Assembly (NCBI GenBank): GCA_945957495.1
Contig: CAMFLG010000130.1
Span: 1-7,953, forward strand
Direction of reading: 5' to 3'
Length of the DNA: 7,953 nucleotides
Origin: an uncultured Pseudorhodobacter sp.
GTDB lineage: Bacteria > Pseudomonadota > Alphaproteobacteria > Rhodobacterales > Rhodobacteraceae
Shown: positions 1 to 5,601 of the stretch, one piece after another
Numbering within the stretch: position 1 is the stretch's first letter
Layout: each line of letters starts with the position of its first letter
Notes under the pieces: generated by a model
The model's input: the letters and a program-made list of their open reading frames with translations, nothing else
Database searches by the model: none
Told to the model about the DNA's origin: nothing
Translations under genes and position numbers: made by a program

Positions 1-45
1 GATTCCTCTACGTCTCGTGGGCTCGGAGATGTGTATAAGAGACAG
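1..45. other. Illumina Nextera adapter (i7 side) left at contig end
   Basis: This is library-preparation sequence, not genome. Bases 27-45 are the Tn5 mosaic end AGATGTGTATAAGAGACAG, and bases 12-26 (GTCTCGTGGGCTCGG) complete the Nextera read-2 adapter. Bases 4-11 (TCCTCTAC) match, from memory, the i7 index N712, and bases 1-3 (GAT) match the end of the P7 primer. Genomic sequence starts at 46. Reading the minus strand through the junction adds the artefactual tail VSYTHLRAHET to the neighbouring protein, a peptide seen in many contaminated database entries. Confidence 0.98.
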
Positions 46-673
46 GGTTGATCCAGACGTTGAAAGACGCATGGCGGTTCGGCCACCGCCCGACCTTCAG
101 CAGCACGACAAAAACACCCAAAGAGATCAATGAGATCAGATAGGCCATCCCTGCCGCCGTGCGCACATTGGCGATCTGCGTGGCAGAGGTGCCATCCGCC
201 ATCATCTGCGTGGCCAACCGCACCGGGCTGTAGGGGAAATCCATCGAAATCCCGATCAACGTGCCGACAGCCTCGGTGAATTCAGTCAGATTCGACGGCG
301 CCACCCTTCCCCGGGCAATGATTGACAGGCCAGTAACCGTTGCAAACAGCATCAGAAAGCGCAGCCGGTTGAACGGCGGGGCATCGCGGAACTCGACAAG
401 GCTGGGGTAGGCGGCATTGTATTCAACAAAGGTCAGCATCCCGCTGAACAGCGCGACAAGGGCCACCATCTGCTTGGTATCGGTCGTCACATCGACCAAA
501 AGCATGGACGGCATGGCAACAAGCACCATGACCAAGACCATACGCACAATCGCGCCCGTCAGCTGCGAAGCCACTGTCCTGCCACCCTCAATTCGGTTCC
601 GCCCGGTGCTTTGCCGGAACGTCTTTCCGATTATGTCCCGCACTTTAAGGCGGGTTGCCTCAATCTTGCCCAA
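46..673 (-). CDS. Uncharacterised multi-pass membrane protein, 3' end missing
   Basis: I do not recognise this family. About 209 genuine residues are visible before the frame enters the adapter at base 45; the real C-terminus is lost. A basic N-terminal stretch is followed by hydrophobic segments at roughly residues 41-62, 68-86, 104-120 and 174-194, so it is probably an inner-membrane protein with four or more helices. The longest loop lies between the third and fourth segments. The start is inferred: TTG at 673 has AGAAGG six bases upstream, whereas the first available TTG at 715 has no ribosome site. No ATG occurs before the first membrane segment. It lies downstream of leuD in the same direction but behind a strong terminator, so it is probably transcribed separately. 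Codon choice matches the neighbours. Function unknown. Confidence 0.72.
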
Positions 674-775
674 TTCTTGCCTTCTTTCTGGCCGCGCAGC
701 AACAGGAGCTTCCAAATTGGGATTTTAATGTGGCGATTCCACGGTGAAGGTGTTGCAGGATTGAATCATCCTTAA

Positions 776-806
776 GGTAATAAAAAGGCCGCCCCTCAGG
801 GCGGCC
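776..806 (-). terminator. Intrinsic terminator of the leuC-DUF429-leuD operon
   Basis: On the minus strand a perfect 8-bp G/C stem (arms at 799-806 and 787-794, GGGCGGCC/GGCCGCCC) with a 4-base loop is followed directly by TTTTTATTA. It sits 25 bases after the leuD stop. On the plus strand no T-run follows the hairpin, so it acts in one direction. Confidence 0.92.
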
Positions 807-830
807 CAATATCTTGTGCTTGCGGCGCGA

Positions 831-1436
831 TCAGGCCCAAGGGCGCAGGGCGGCGGCCTTTTTCTCGAAAGAATCAATTGCGGCGCCTTTTTCCAGCGAC
901 AGGCCAATATCGTCCAGCCCGTTCATCAGGCAATGCTTGCGATGGCCGTCCACGGTAAAGGAAAACACCTGCCCGTCCGAGGTCGTCACCGTCTGCGCCT
1001 CAAGATCCACCGTCTGCCGGGCGTTTTCGCCTTTGCGGGCGTCGGCCATCAGAATATCGACGACCTCTTGCGGCATCACGATCGGCAGAATGCCGTTCTT
1101 GAAGCAGTTGTTGTAAAAGATGTCGGCAAAGCTGGTAGAAATCACGCAGCGGATGCCGAAATCCAGCAGCGCCCAGGGCGCATGTTCGCGGCTGGAACCG
1201 CAGCCGAAATTGTCACCGGCGACGATGATCTGGGCCTTGCGATAGGCGGGCTGGTTCAGCACGAAATCGGCGATCTCGCTGCCGTCAAGGTTATAGCGCA
1301 TCTCGTCGAACAGGTTCACGCCCAGCCCAGACCGTTTGATGGTCTTCAGGAATTGCTTGGGAATGATCATGTCGGTGTCGATATTGACCAGCGGCATCGG
1401 CGCCGCAATTCCGGTCAGGGTGGTGAATTTTTCCAT
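831..1436 (-). CDS. leuD: 3-isopropylmalate dehydratase small subunit
   Basis: LeuD pairs with LeuC to form isopropylmalate isomerase, which converts 2-isopropylmalate to 3-isopropylmalate in leucine biosynthesis in the cytoplasm. The product is 201 residues, the normal length for the bacterial small subunit. Family landmarks are NIDTDMIIPKQF (18-29), the substrate-loop motif GDNFGCGSSREHAPWAL (74-90) and ADIFYNNCFKNGILPI (104-119). The ATG at 1436 is preceded by AAAGGA with seven bases of spacing. The frame stays open upstream for another 50 codons, but that stretch overlaps the DUF429 gene in another frame and does not look like LeuD. It is the last gene of the operon, 16 bases after the DUF429 stop and followed by an intrinsic terminator. 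No residue expected in the family is missing. Confidence 0.97.
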   Translation of the reverse strand: MEKFTTLTGIAAPMPLVNIDTDMIIPKQFLKTIKRSGLGVNLFDEMRYNLDGSEIADFVLNQPAYRKAQIIVAGDNFGCGSSREHAPWALLDFGIRCVISTSFADIFYNNCFKNGILPIVMPQEVVDILMADARKGENARQTVDLEAQTVTTSDGQVFSFTVDGHRKHCLMNGLDDIGLSLEKGAAIDSFEKKAAALRPWA

Positions 1437-1448
1437 TTCCGTGTCCTT

Positions 1449-1460
1449 TCGCCTAGGCGA
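1449..1460. repeat. 12-bp perfect palindrome between the DUF429 gene and leuD
   Basis: TCGCCTAGGCGA reads the same on both strands. It spans the TAG stop of the DUF429 gene and lies just upstream of the leuD ribosome site. It has no loop, so it is a poor RNA hairpin; it could be a protein site or chance. Confidence 0.3.
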
Positions 1461-2142
1461 TGACTGACATTTCAAGACCCACCGAATCCTGCGACGGCTT
1501 CGGTGGAAAGGTGATGTGTTTGTTGTCGAAATACCGCGCCGCAGACCAAAGCAGCGCTGCCGCGTCCAAGATGTCGTTGTCCGCAACCCGGCCCTTTGGC
1601 CTTGCCCGCAGCAAATCCTCCGCAGGAAGGCCCACAGCCTGCAGCAGCGCCATGCGATCCTGTTTGCCCAACGGCTCGCGTTTCTTTGACAGCACCGGTT
1701 GGCCGTTCATCGCGGCGAAACTGACCTCCGGATGCCCTTCCCGCATGCGGCCTTGCCCCAGCAGGCGCACCGCTGCGTCAACCTCGCGCAGTTTTGGGAA
1801 CAGGGCGAAGGTCTGTTTGGGCAATCGCTTGCCCAGAACCTGCGCGTTCACAAAGGATGCATCCATATAGGTCGGCTCTGTCAGGGCCGTGCGGCAGGGC
1901 GTCGGAAAGACCGAACTGGCCTTTCCGGGCAGAAAGCCGCGCATCGCGCCTTCAACGTCGCGGCCCTCTGGCCCGTCAACGAATCCGATGGGCATATCAA
2001 CCAGGGCAAGATCAATGGCCTCGCGGTTCATGAACCCGGCCAGATCGGCAAAGCACGCAAGCCGGGCAGAGGCGAGGGTTCCCGCATCTGCCACAACTGC
2101 GACCCAACCCTCTGGGCACCCGTCAATCCCCGCAAGGCGCAT
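1453..2142 (-). CDS. DUF429 protein, predicted RNase H-like nuclease
   Basis: The 229-residue product fits the DUF429 family, predicted to adopt an RNase H-like fold; its substrate is unknown. Visible motifs are GIDGCPEGW (5-13, acidic D7), DMPIG (49-53, D49), VFPTPCRTAL (78-87), EGHPEVSFAAMNG (135-147, E139) and VADNDILDAAALLWSA (187-202, with D188, D190 and D193). The spread of acidic residues fits a metal-dependent active site, but catalysis is inferred, not shown. The ATG at 2142 lies three bases after the leuC TGA with only a weak GAGG far upstream, so translation is probably coupled to leuC. leuD follows 16 bases after its stop. It is complete and its codon use matches the operon. Why a nuclease-like gene separates the two isomerase subunits is not explained by the sequence. 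Confidence 0.9.
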   Translation of the reverse strand: MRLAGIDGCPEGWVAVVADAGTLASARLACFADLAGFMNREAIDLALVDMPIGFVDGPEGRDVEGAMRGFLPGKASSVFPTPCRTALTEPTYMDASFVNAQVLGKRLPKQTFALFPKLREVDAAVRLLGQGRMREGHPEVSFAAMNGQPVLSKKREPLGKQDRMALLQAVGLPAEDLLRARPKGRVADNDILDAAALLWSAARYFDNKHITFPPKPSQDSVGLEMSVIA

Positions 2143-2145
2143 GGA

Positions 2146-3564
2146 TCAGACCGCCTCGGCCATCAACTCGCGCACATCGGTCAAATGACCGGTGATTGCG
2201 GCAGCGGCGGCCATGGCGGGTGACAACAGATGCGTGCGCCCGCCGCGGCCCTGACGGCCCTCAAAGTTGCGGTTCGACGTGGCGGCACAACGTTCGCCCG
2301 GCGCCAGTTGGTCGGGGTTCATCGCCAGACACATGGAACAGCCCGCCAGACGCCATTCAAAGCCCGCGTCGATGAAGATCTGCGCCAGACCTTCCTCTTC
2401 CGCCTGTGCGCGCACAAGGCCCGAACCCGGCACCACCATGGCGCGGATGCCGTCTTTCTTCTTCTTGCCCTTCAGGATGGCCGCAGCCGCCCGCAGGTCT
2501 TCAATCCGGCCATTGGTGCAAGACCCGATGAACACGGTGTCGATGGCGATTTCATTCAGCTTCTGGCCGGGCACAAGACCCATGTAGTCCAGCGCGCGCT
2601 GCACGGCCTCAACCTTGCCACCGCTGAAATCCGCCGGGTTTGGCACAACAGAGGTGATCGGCAGCACGTCCTCGGGCGAGGTGCCCCAGGTGACCAGCGG
2701 TGCAATGTCTTCGCCCTTGATCGTCACCACCTTGTCGAAATGCGCGCCCTCATCGGTGTAAAGCGTTTTCCAATAGGCAACGGCAGCCTCCCATGCAGCA
2801 CCCTTCGGCGCATGCGGGCGCCCCATGCAATAGGCAAAGGTCTTTTCATCCGGCGCGATCAGGCCAGCGCGGGCGCCGCCCTCAATGGCCATGTTGCACA
2901 CGGTCATGCGGCCTTCCATCGACAACTCGCGGATGGCTTGCCCACAGTATTCAATGACATAGCCGGTGCCGCCTGCAGTGCCGGTTTCGCCGATCACTGC
3001 CATGGTGATGTCTTTCGCGGTCACACCCGGGCGCAACGATCCGGTGATTTCCACCTTCATGTTCTTGCCCTTGCGCTGGATCAGCGTCTGCGTGGCCAGA
3101 ACATGCTCCACCTCAGACGTGCCGATGCCATGCGCCAGCGCGCCGAACGCGCCGTGCGTGGCGGTGTGACTGTCGCCGCACACCACCGTCATGCCCGGCA
3201 GGGTCCAGCCCTGTTCCGGCCCGACGATGTGAACGATGCCCTGACGCACATCCGACACCGGGTAATAGTTGATGCCGAAATCGCGGGCGTTCTTGTCCAG
3301 CGCCTCGACCTGAATGCGGCTGTCCTCGGTCATCGTCGCGGCATTGGCACGGTCCAGCGTGGTGGGCACGTTATGGTCCGGCACGGCGATGGTTTTTTCC
3401 GGCGCGCGCACTGTACGGTGCGCCATACGCAGGCCCTCGAACGCCTGCGGGCTGGTGACTTCATGCACCAGATGGCGGTCGATATACAGCAGGCAAGTGC
3501 CGTCCTCGGCCTCGTGGACAACATGGTCGTCCCAGATCTTGTCGTAAAGTGTGCGAGCGGTCAT
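2146..3564 (-). CDS. leuC: 3-isopropylmalate dehydratase large subunit
   Basis: LeuC is the [4Fe-4S] catalytic subunit of isopropylmalate isomerase and works with LeuD in leucine biosynthesis. The product is 472 residues, full length for the bacterial aconitase-like family. Landmarks are VPDHNVPTT (61-69), VVCGDSHTATHGAFG (127-141), IGTSEVEHVLATQT (147-160) and FIGSCTNGRIEDL (345-357). The cluster ligands are C349, C409 and C412 (AGCSMCLAMNPD), all present. The ATG at 3564 has AAGGA with six bases of spacing. It is the first gene of a three-gene operon with DUF429 and leuD. The upstream region contains a TTGACA box and two hairpins that could control expression. Nothing unusual is seen in the coding sequence. 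Confidence 0.98.
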   Translation of the reverse strand: MTARTLYDKIWDDHVVHEAEDGTCLLYIDRHLVHEVTSPQAFEGLRMAHRTVRAPEKTIAVPDHNVPTTLDRANAATMTEDSRIQVEALDKNARDFGINYYPVSDVRQGIVHIVGPEQGWTLPGMTVVCGDSHTATHGAFGALAHGIGTSEVEHVLATQTLIQRKGKNMKVEITGSLRPGVTAKDITMAVIGETGTAGGTGYVIEYCGQAIRELSMEGRMTVCNMAIEGGARAGLIAPDEKTFAYCMGRPHAPKGAAWEAAVAYWKTLYTDEGAHFDKVVTIKGEDIAPLVTWGTSPEDVLPITSVVPNPADFSGGKVEAVQRALDYMGLVPGQKLNEIAIDTVFIGSCTNGRIEDLRAAAAILKGKKKKDGIRAMVVPGSGLVRAQAEEEGLAQIFIDAGFEWRLAGCSMCLAMNPDQLAPGERCAATSNRNFEGRQGRGGRTHLLSPAMAAAAAITGHLTDVRELMAEAV

Positions 3565-3600
3565 GGCTCATCCTTGGATGTTTGGAATGCGGGAAATCAC

Positions 3601-3620
3601 GGAAAAGGGCGCAGACGCCC
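3601..3620 (-). terminator. Weak terminator- or attenuator-like hairpin ahead of leuC
   Basis: On the minus strand GGGCG-TCTG-CGCCC (3620-3607) is followed by TTTTCC. The stem is only 5 bp and the T-run only four bases, so termination would be partial at best. It lies 43 bases before the leuC start. It could end transcription arriving from the small gene upstream, or act within a leuC leader. Confidence 0.35.
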
Positions 3621-3629
3621 GGGTGCCAG

Positions 3630-3716
3630 TCAGAGTCGCGCCAGCACGGCGCGCGTGGCCCCGTAAAACCGCCAAGGCAGGCGGTCATGGTCGGCGATGT
3701 CAAAAAACCGGATCAT
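3630..3716 (-). CDS. Possible 28-residue small ORF upstream of leuC
   Basis: A short open frame begins with ATG at 3716 and reads MIRFFDIADHDRLPW (residues 1-15), ending VLARL before a TGA at 3630. The codons look like those of neighbouring genes and the peptide has a natural composition. However, no good ribosome site precedes the ATG and the length is too short to judge. The frame is open upstream to a TTG at about 3752. It is not leucine-rich (three Leu codons), so it does not look like a classical leu leader peptide. A perfect TTGACA lies inside it, so the stretch may instead be promoter DNA. Confidence 0.22.
   Translation of the reverse strand: MIRFFDIADHDRLPWRFYGATRAVLARL
3637..3653 (-). 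other. Hairpin in the putative leuC leader
   Basis: A 6-bp stem (CGCGCC/GGCGCG) encloses a 5-base loop. It lies just before the terminator-like hairpin at 3601-3620 on the minus strand. I see no clear alternative pairing between the two, so an attenuation switch is not demonstrated. Confidence 0.3.
3698..3703 (-). promoter_or_regulatory. Perfect TTGACA box, candidate -35 of leuC promoter
   Basis: A full consensus TTGACA occurs on the minus strand about 135 bases before leuC. The matching -10 region is poor: the best option at 17-18 bases is around CTGCCT/TGCCTT. It is therefore either a promoter that depends on another factor or a chance match within TTT TTT GAC ATC codons. If used, it would give a leader of roughly 100 bases containing both hairpins. 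Confidence 0.3.
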
Positions 3717-3775
3717 ATCGCGGCTTTTACCCGCTTTCAGGATTTCAGGCAAGCAAACAGTCCAAGGCGGCCGCG

Positions 3776-3916
3776 TCAGTACCCGGCGAACCGCCCGCGC
3801 GCCACTTCACGCTCGCGTTGTTCAAGGTCATAGCGGCTGACGGCTGCACAAAGGTAGTCGTGTTCGAATTCGGCGCGGCTTTTGCGGGGCGCGAACAAAG
3901 TGCGGAACAAGGACAT
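3776..3916 (-). CDS. 46-residue small protein, possibly DUF3563-like
   Basis: This short gene has strong expression signals: AGGAG with seven bases of spacing before the ATG at 3916, and a promoter-like sequence upstream. The protein begins MSLFRTLFAPRKSRAEFEH and continues with DYLCAAVSRYDLEQREREVAR (about residues 20-40). The pattern of a YL-x(6)-YDLE-x-R-x-R motif resembles the small DUF3563 proteins; this is from memory of the family pattern and is tentative. The N-terminus is basic and amphipathic, the C-terminal half is charged and probably helical, and there is no signal peptide or membrane helix. It stands alone, 135 bases after the XRE regulator gene and 211 bases before leuC. Function unknown. 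The frame extends 24 codons upstream to another start, but the ribosome site clearly selects 3916. Confidence 0.7.
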   Translation of the reverse strand: MSLFRTLFAPRKSRAEFEHDYLCAAVSRYDLEQREREVARGRFAGY

Positions 3917-3946
3917 GATGTCTCTCCTATGGTGTTCCTCCCAACG

Positions 3947-3975
3947 CAAATATGCTGCACTGCGGCGTGAATCAA
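3947..3975 (-). promoter_or_regulatory. Candidate promoter of the 46-residue protein gene
   Basis: On the minus strand TTGATT (3975-3970) is followed after 15 to 17 bases by CATATT/TATTTG, an A/T-rich -10-like patch in otherwise G/C-rich DNA. The start of the small gene is about 30 bases further on, which fits a short leader carrying the AGGAG site. Confidence 0.42.
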
Positions 3976-4027
3976 AAGACCCAAGCAAGCCAAGCCGTCA
4001 TGCGCCCAGTGCATAGCTGTCTATATT

Positions 4028-4042
4028 GGCGCAACCCGCGCC
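4028..4042. other. Hairpin downstream of the XRE regulator gene
   Basis: GGCGC/GCGCC arms enclose a 5-base loop, 9 bases after the XRE stop. Across one mismatch the stem gains three more pairs (TAT/ATA). No T-run follows, so it is at most a weak terminator or an RNA-stabilising hairpin. Confidence 0.25.
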
Positions 4043-4051
4043 GATACCAGT

Positions 4052-4285
4052 CTAAAGGGCACCGTCATCAGGCAGCCCACCGGTGGCCGATGCCTCCAGC
4101 AGATCGCCCGGCTGACAGTTCAGCACCTCACAAATCCGCGCCAGCGTGTCGAATCGGATGCCTTTCACCTTGCCGGATTTCAGCAGGCTGATGTTCTGCT
4201 CGGTGATCCCCACCAGTTCGGCCAGTTCCCGCGACCGCATCTTGCGCCGGGCCAGCATGACATCAAGGCGCACGATGATCTGCAT
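4052..4285 (-). CDS. Small XRE (Cro/CI-type) helix-turn-helix regulator
   Basis: The 77-residue product is almost entirely one Cro/CI-type helix-turn-helix DNA-binding domain, similar in layout to the YozG-like family. It opens MQIIVRLDVMLARRKMRS (first helix), then RELAELVGITEQNISLLKSG (19-38, helix-turn-helix) and KGIRFDTLARICEVLNCQPGDLL (41-63), a sequence typical of this subfamily. No effector domain is present; the last 13 residues look disordered. The ATG at 4285 overlaps the stop of the upstream membrane ORF as TGATG, so translation is coupled and the two products probably work together. In this family such regulators commonly pair with DUF2975 membrane proteins. DNA target and signal are unknown; autoregulation is plausible. 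Confidence 0.93.
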   Translation of the reverse strand: MQIIVRLDVMLARRKMRSRELAELVGITEQNISLLKSGKVKGIRFDTLARICEVLNCQPGDLLEASATGGLPDDGAL

Positions 4286-4392
4286 CAGACAAAGCTCTCA
4301 ATCTCGCGGGCGGCTTCCCCCATCACCCAACCGATTGTGATCAATAGCCCACCGGCCAGCAAAAGGCCGATCCCGCCGATGGGCAATCGCAA
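4285..4392 (-). CDS. Membrane ORF resembling a DUF2975 C-terminus, 5' end unresolved
   Basis: The last 35 codons encode one strong membrane helix (LPIGGIGLLLAGGLLITIGW) followed by VMGEAAREIESFV, much like the C-terminal end of DUF2975 proteins, the usual partners of this type of XRE regulator. The stop overlaps the regulator's ATG (TGATG). The coordinates given use the only conventional start in frame, a TTG at 4392 without a convincing ribosome site. The same frame is open back to a TGA at about 4606 with no ATG, GTG or other TTG. A CTG at 4560 with GAAGG upstream would give 91 residues with a CTICRQPDIC segment near residue 30. Known DUF2975 proteins are longer, with about four helices, so this is either a degraded or frameshifted copy or a different small membrane protein. 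Confidence 0.42.
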   Translation of the reverse strand: MRLPIGGIGLLLAGGLLITIGWVMGEAAREIESFV

Positions 4393-4713
4393 ACCCCGCC
4401 GCCCAAGGGCAGCGCCAGCATCGGTCTGGGCGTGGATGCCCGCAAAACCGGCGCTGGCCCCAACCCCGATGCCCGCAGTTCGGCATATATCCGGCTGGCG
4501 GCAGATGGTGCATTTCTGCCGCTGATCCGCCCGGTTCCGCTGCGCTCGGTCATTGGTCAGGCCGCCTTCGATGCAATTCCCCCTTGCGATGGCCCGTCCT
4601 CAGGTGTAGGCGCGCGTCTTTCCCTGCCGTTGAGATTGTTGCACAGCGATGATAGGCTTGGGATCAAGCCCAACGCCGGGGCCGCATCGGCGCGCTATTT
4701 GGAGGACGTTGTC
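4393..4713. other. Divergent region without a confidently identified gene
   Basis: These 321 bases separate the leftward membrane ORF/XRE pair from rightward rsfS. Several frames are open on both strands, including the in-frame upstream extension of rsfS to an ATG at 4432, but none shows a recognisable domain. On the minus strand the region may hold the decayed or frameshifted 5' part of the membrane gene. On the plus strand it contains a probable rsfS promoter and a 6-bp hairpin (GGCTTG/CAAGCC, 4655-4670). Confidence 0.5.
4630..4658 (+). promoter_or_regulatory. Candidate promoter of the rsfS-rlmH operon
   Basis: TTGAGA (4630-4635) and TAGGCT (4653-4658) are separated by 17 bases. The -35 box is close to consensus; the -10 is a partial match. 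It lies about 55 bases before the chosen rsfS start. A similar arrangement (TTGCAG, 17 bases, TAGGTT) precedes the lipoprotein gene at 6353-6381. Confidence 0.42.
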
Positions 4714-4716
4714 CTG
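4701..4716 (+). promoter_or_regulatory. Ribosome binding site selecting a CTG start for rsfS
   Basis: GGAGG (4701-4705) is a strong Shine-Dalgarno core. Eight bases later lies CTG (4714-4716) in the rsfS frame. No ATG, GTG or TTG occurs at a usable distance, so the site argues for CTG initiation or for an ATG-to-CTG change in this strain. Confidence 0.6.
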
Positions 4717-5121
4717 TCGCATTCTGACCCCGCCACCGGCCTTCCGGTTGGCCCGCGCACGACCCGCGCTGACGCTGACTACACTGCCGAAGATATGTTG
4801 GCCGCCGTTCTGGCATCTGTCGAAGATGACAAGGCCGAAGACGTTGTGCAGATCGACCTGCGCGGCCGCTCTGACGTGGCCGATTACATGGTGATCTGCT
4901 CGGGCCGTTCGTCCCGTCAGGTTGCGGCGATTTCCGAAAAGCTGGCTGACCGCATCAAGGAAGCCTTCCGCCTGACCGTCAAGATGGAAGGCAAGGAAAC
5001 CGGCGACTGGGTGCTGATCGACACCGGCGATGTGATCGTCCATGTCTTCCGCCCGGAAGTGCGCGAGTTCTATCAGCTTGAAAAGATGTGGCTTCCGGGA
5101 AGCGCGCATCGCGGCGCCTGA
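4714..5121 (+). CDS. rsfS: Ribosomal silencing factor RsfS
   Basis: RsfS binds ribosomal protein L14 (uL14) on the large subunit and blocks subunit joining, lowering translation in starvation or stationary phase. From the chosen start the protein has 135 residues; the domain covers about 25-126. Landmarks are DDKAEDVVQIDLRGRSDVADYMVICSG (38-64, no gap), SSRQVAAISEKLADRIK (66-82), KETGDWVLIDTGDVIVHVF (94-112) and REFYQLEKMW (117-126), all matching the family closely. The start is unusual: GGAGG at 4701-4705 sits eight bases before CTG at 4714, giving a normal-length N-terminal tail. The in-frame ATG at 4795 has no ribosome site and would cut the first helix; the TTG at 4699 overlaps the ribosome site; the ATG at 4432 would add 94 residues unlike the family. 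rlmH follows three bases after the stop. Confidence 0.94.
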   Translation: MSHSDPATGLPVGPRTTRADADYTAEDMLAAVLASVEDDKAEDVVQIDLRGRSDVADYMVICSGRSSRQVAAISEKLADRIKEAFRLTVKMEGKETGDWVLIDTGDVIVHVFRPEVREFYQLEKMWLPGSAHRGA

Positions 5122-5124
5122 TCC

Positions 5125-5595
5125 TTGCGCCTGCATGTCTGCGCCGTAGGTCGTCTGCGCGCCGGGCCAGAGCGTGTCTTGGCGGATGACTACTACACCC
5201 GCTTTGACCGCACCGGCCGCCCTTTGGGCCTTGGTCCGGTGGCCGAGATAGAGGTTGAAGACAAAAAGAACCTTGGCATGGCGGCCGAAGCCGTCCTCTT
5301 GGAACGCGCCATCCCCACAGGCGCGCTGATCGCAACGCTGGATGAACGCGGCAAGGTCATCTCCAGCCCGGAATTTGCCGACCATCTGGCCAAATGGCGC
5401 GATGGCGGGCGGCAGGACGTGGCTTTTGTGATTGGTGGGGCAGATGGCATCGACCCGTCCTTGCGCGCCAAGGCGGATTTTTCGCTCAGCTTCGGTCAGA
5501 TGGTCTGGCCGCATATGCTGGTGCGGGTGATGCTGGCAGAACAGTTGTACCGCGCCGCCACCATTCTGGGGGGCAGCCCCTATCACCGCGTGTAA
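5125..5595 (+). CDS. rlmH: 23S rRNA (pseudouridine-1915-N3)-methyltransferase
   Basis: RlmH is a SPOUT-class enzyme that uses S-adenosylmethionine to methylate N3 of pseudouridine 1915 in helix 69 of 23S rRNA on assembled 70S ribosomes. The product is 156 residues, the usual length. The cofactor-binding trefoil knot is visible as FVIGGADGI (101-109), SFGQMVWPHMLVRVMLAEQL (122-141) and the C-terminal SPYHRV (151-156), corresponding to the PYHR ending of the family. The start is TTG at 5125, three bases after the rsfS stop and without its own ribosome site, so translation is probably coupled. The rsfS-rlmH pairing is widely conserved and joins two functions acting on the large ribosomal subunit. 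The gene is complete and ends just before a long hairpin. Confidence 0.97.
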   Translation: MRLHVCAVGRLRAGPERVLADDYYTRFDRTGRPLGLGPVAEIEVEDKKNLGMAAEAVLLERAIPTGALIATLDERGKVISSPEFADHLAKWRDGGRQDVAFVIGGADGIDPSLRAKADFSLSFGQMVWPHMLVRVMLAEQLYRAATILGGSPYHRV

Positions 5596-5601
5596 GGTGG
5601 C

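Noticed and set aside
8..45. C-terminal residues VSYTHLRAHET as part of the membrane protein
   Set aside because: They are encoded by the reverse complement of the Nextera adapter.
27..45. Tn5-like mosaic end as a sign of a natural transposon
   Set aside because: It is joined to the synthetic Illumina primer and index sequence, so it comes from library preparation.
816..1463. Plus-strand open frame opposite leuD
   Set aside because: Antisense to intact leuD and overlapping its terminator side; no motif.
2230..3666. Long plus-strand open frame opposite leuC
   Set aside because: It is antisense to an intact LeuC with all cluster ligands; its His/Arg/Ala-rich composition is typical of a mirror of G/C-rich coding DNA.
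3945..3975. CTGC/GCAG-type inverted half-sites (TGCTGCACTGCGG) near the small gene promoter as a PhaR-type operator
   Set aside because: The match is short and imperfect, and nothing else in the window points to polyhydroxyalkanoate genes.
4432..4713. N-terminal extension of RsfS by 94 residues
   Set aside because: It has no ribosome site, no similarity to the family and crosses the likely promoter; a strong GGAGG site lies much closer to the domain.
4600..5586. Long minus-strand open frame opposite rsfS and rlmH
   Set aside because: It covers two well-identified genes and shows no domain.
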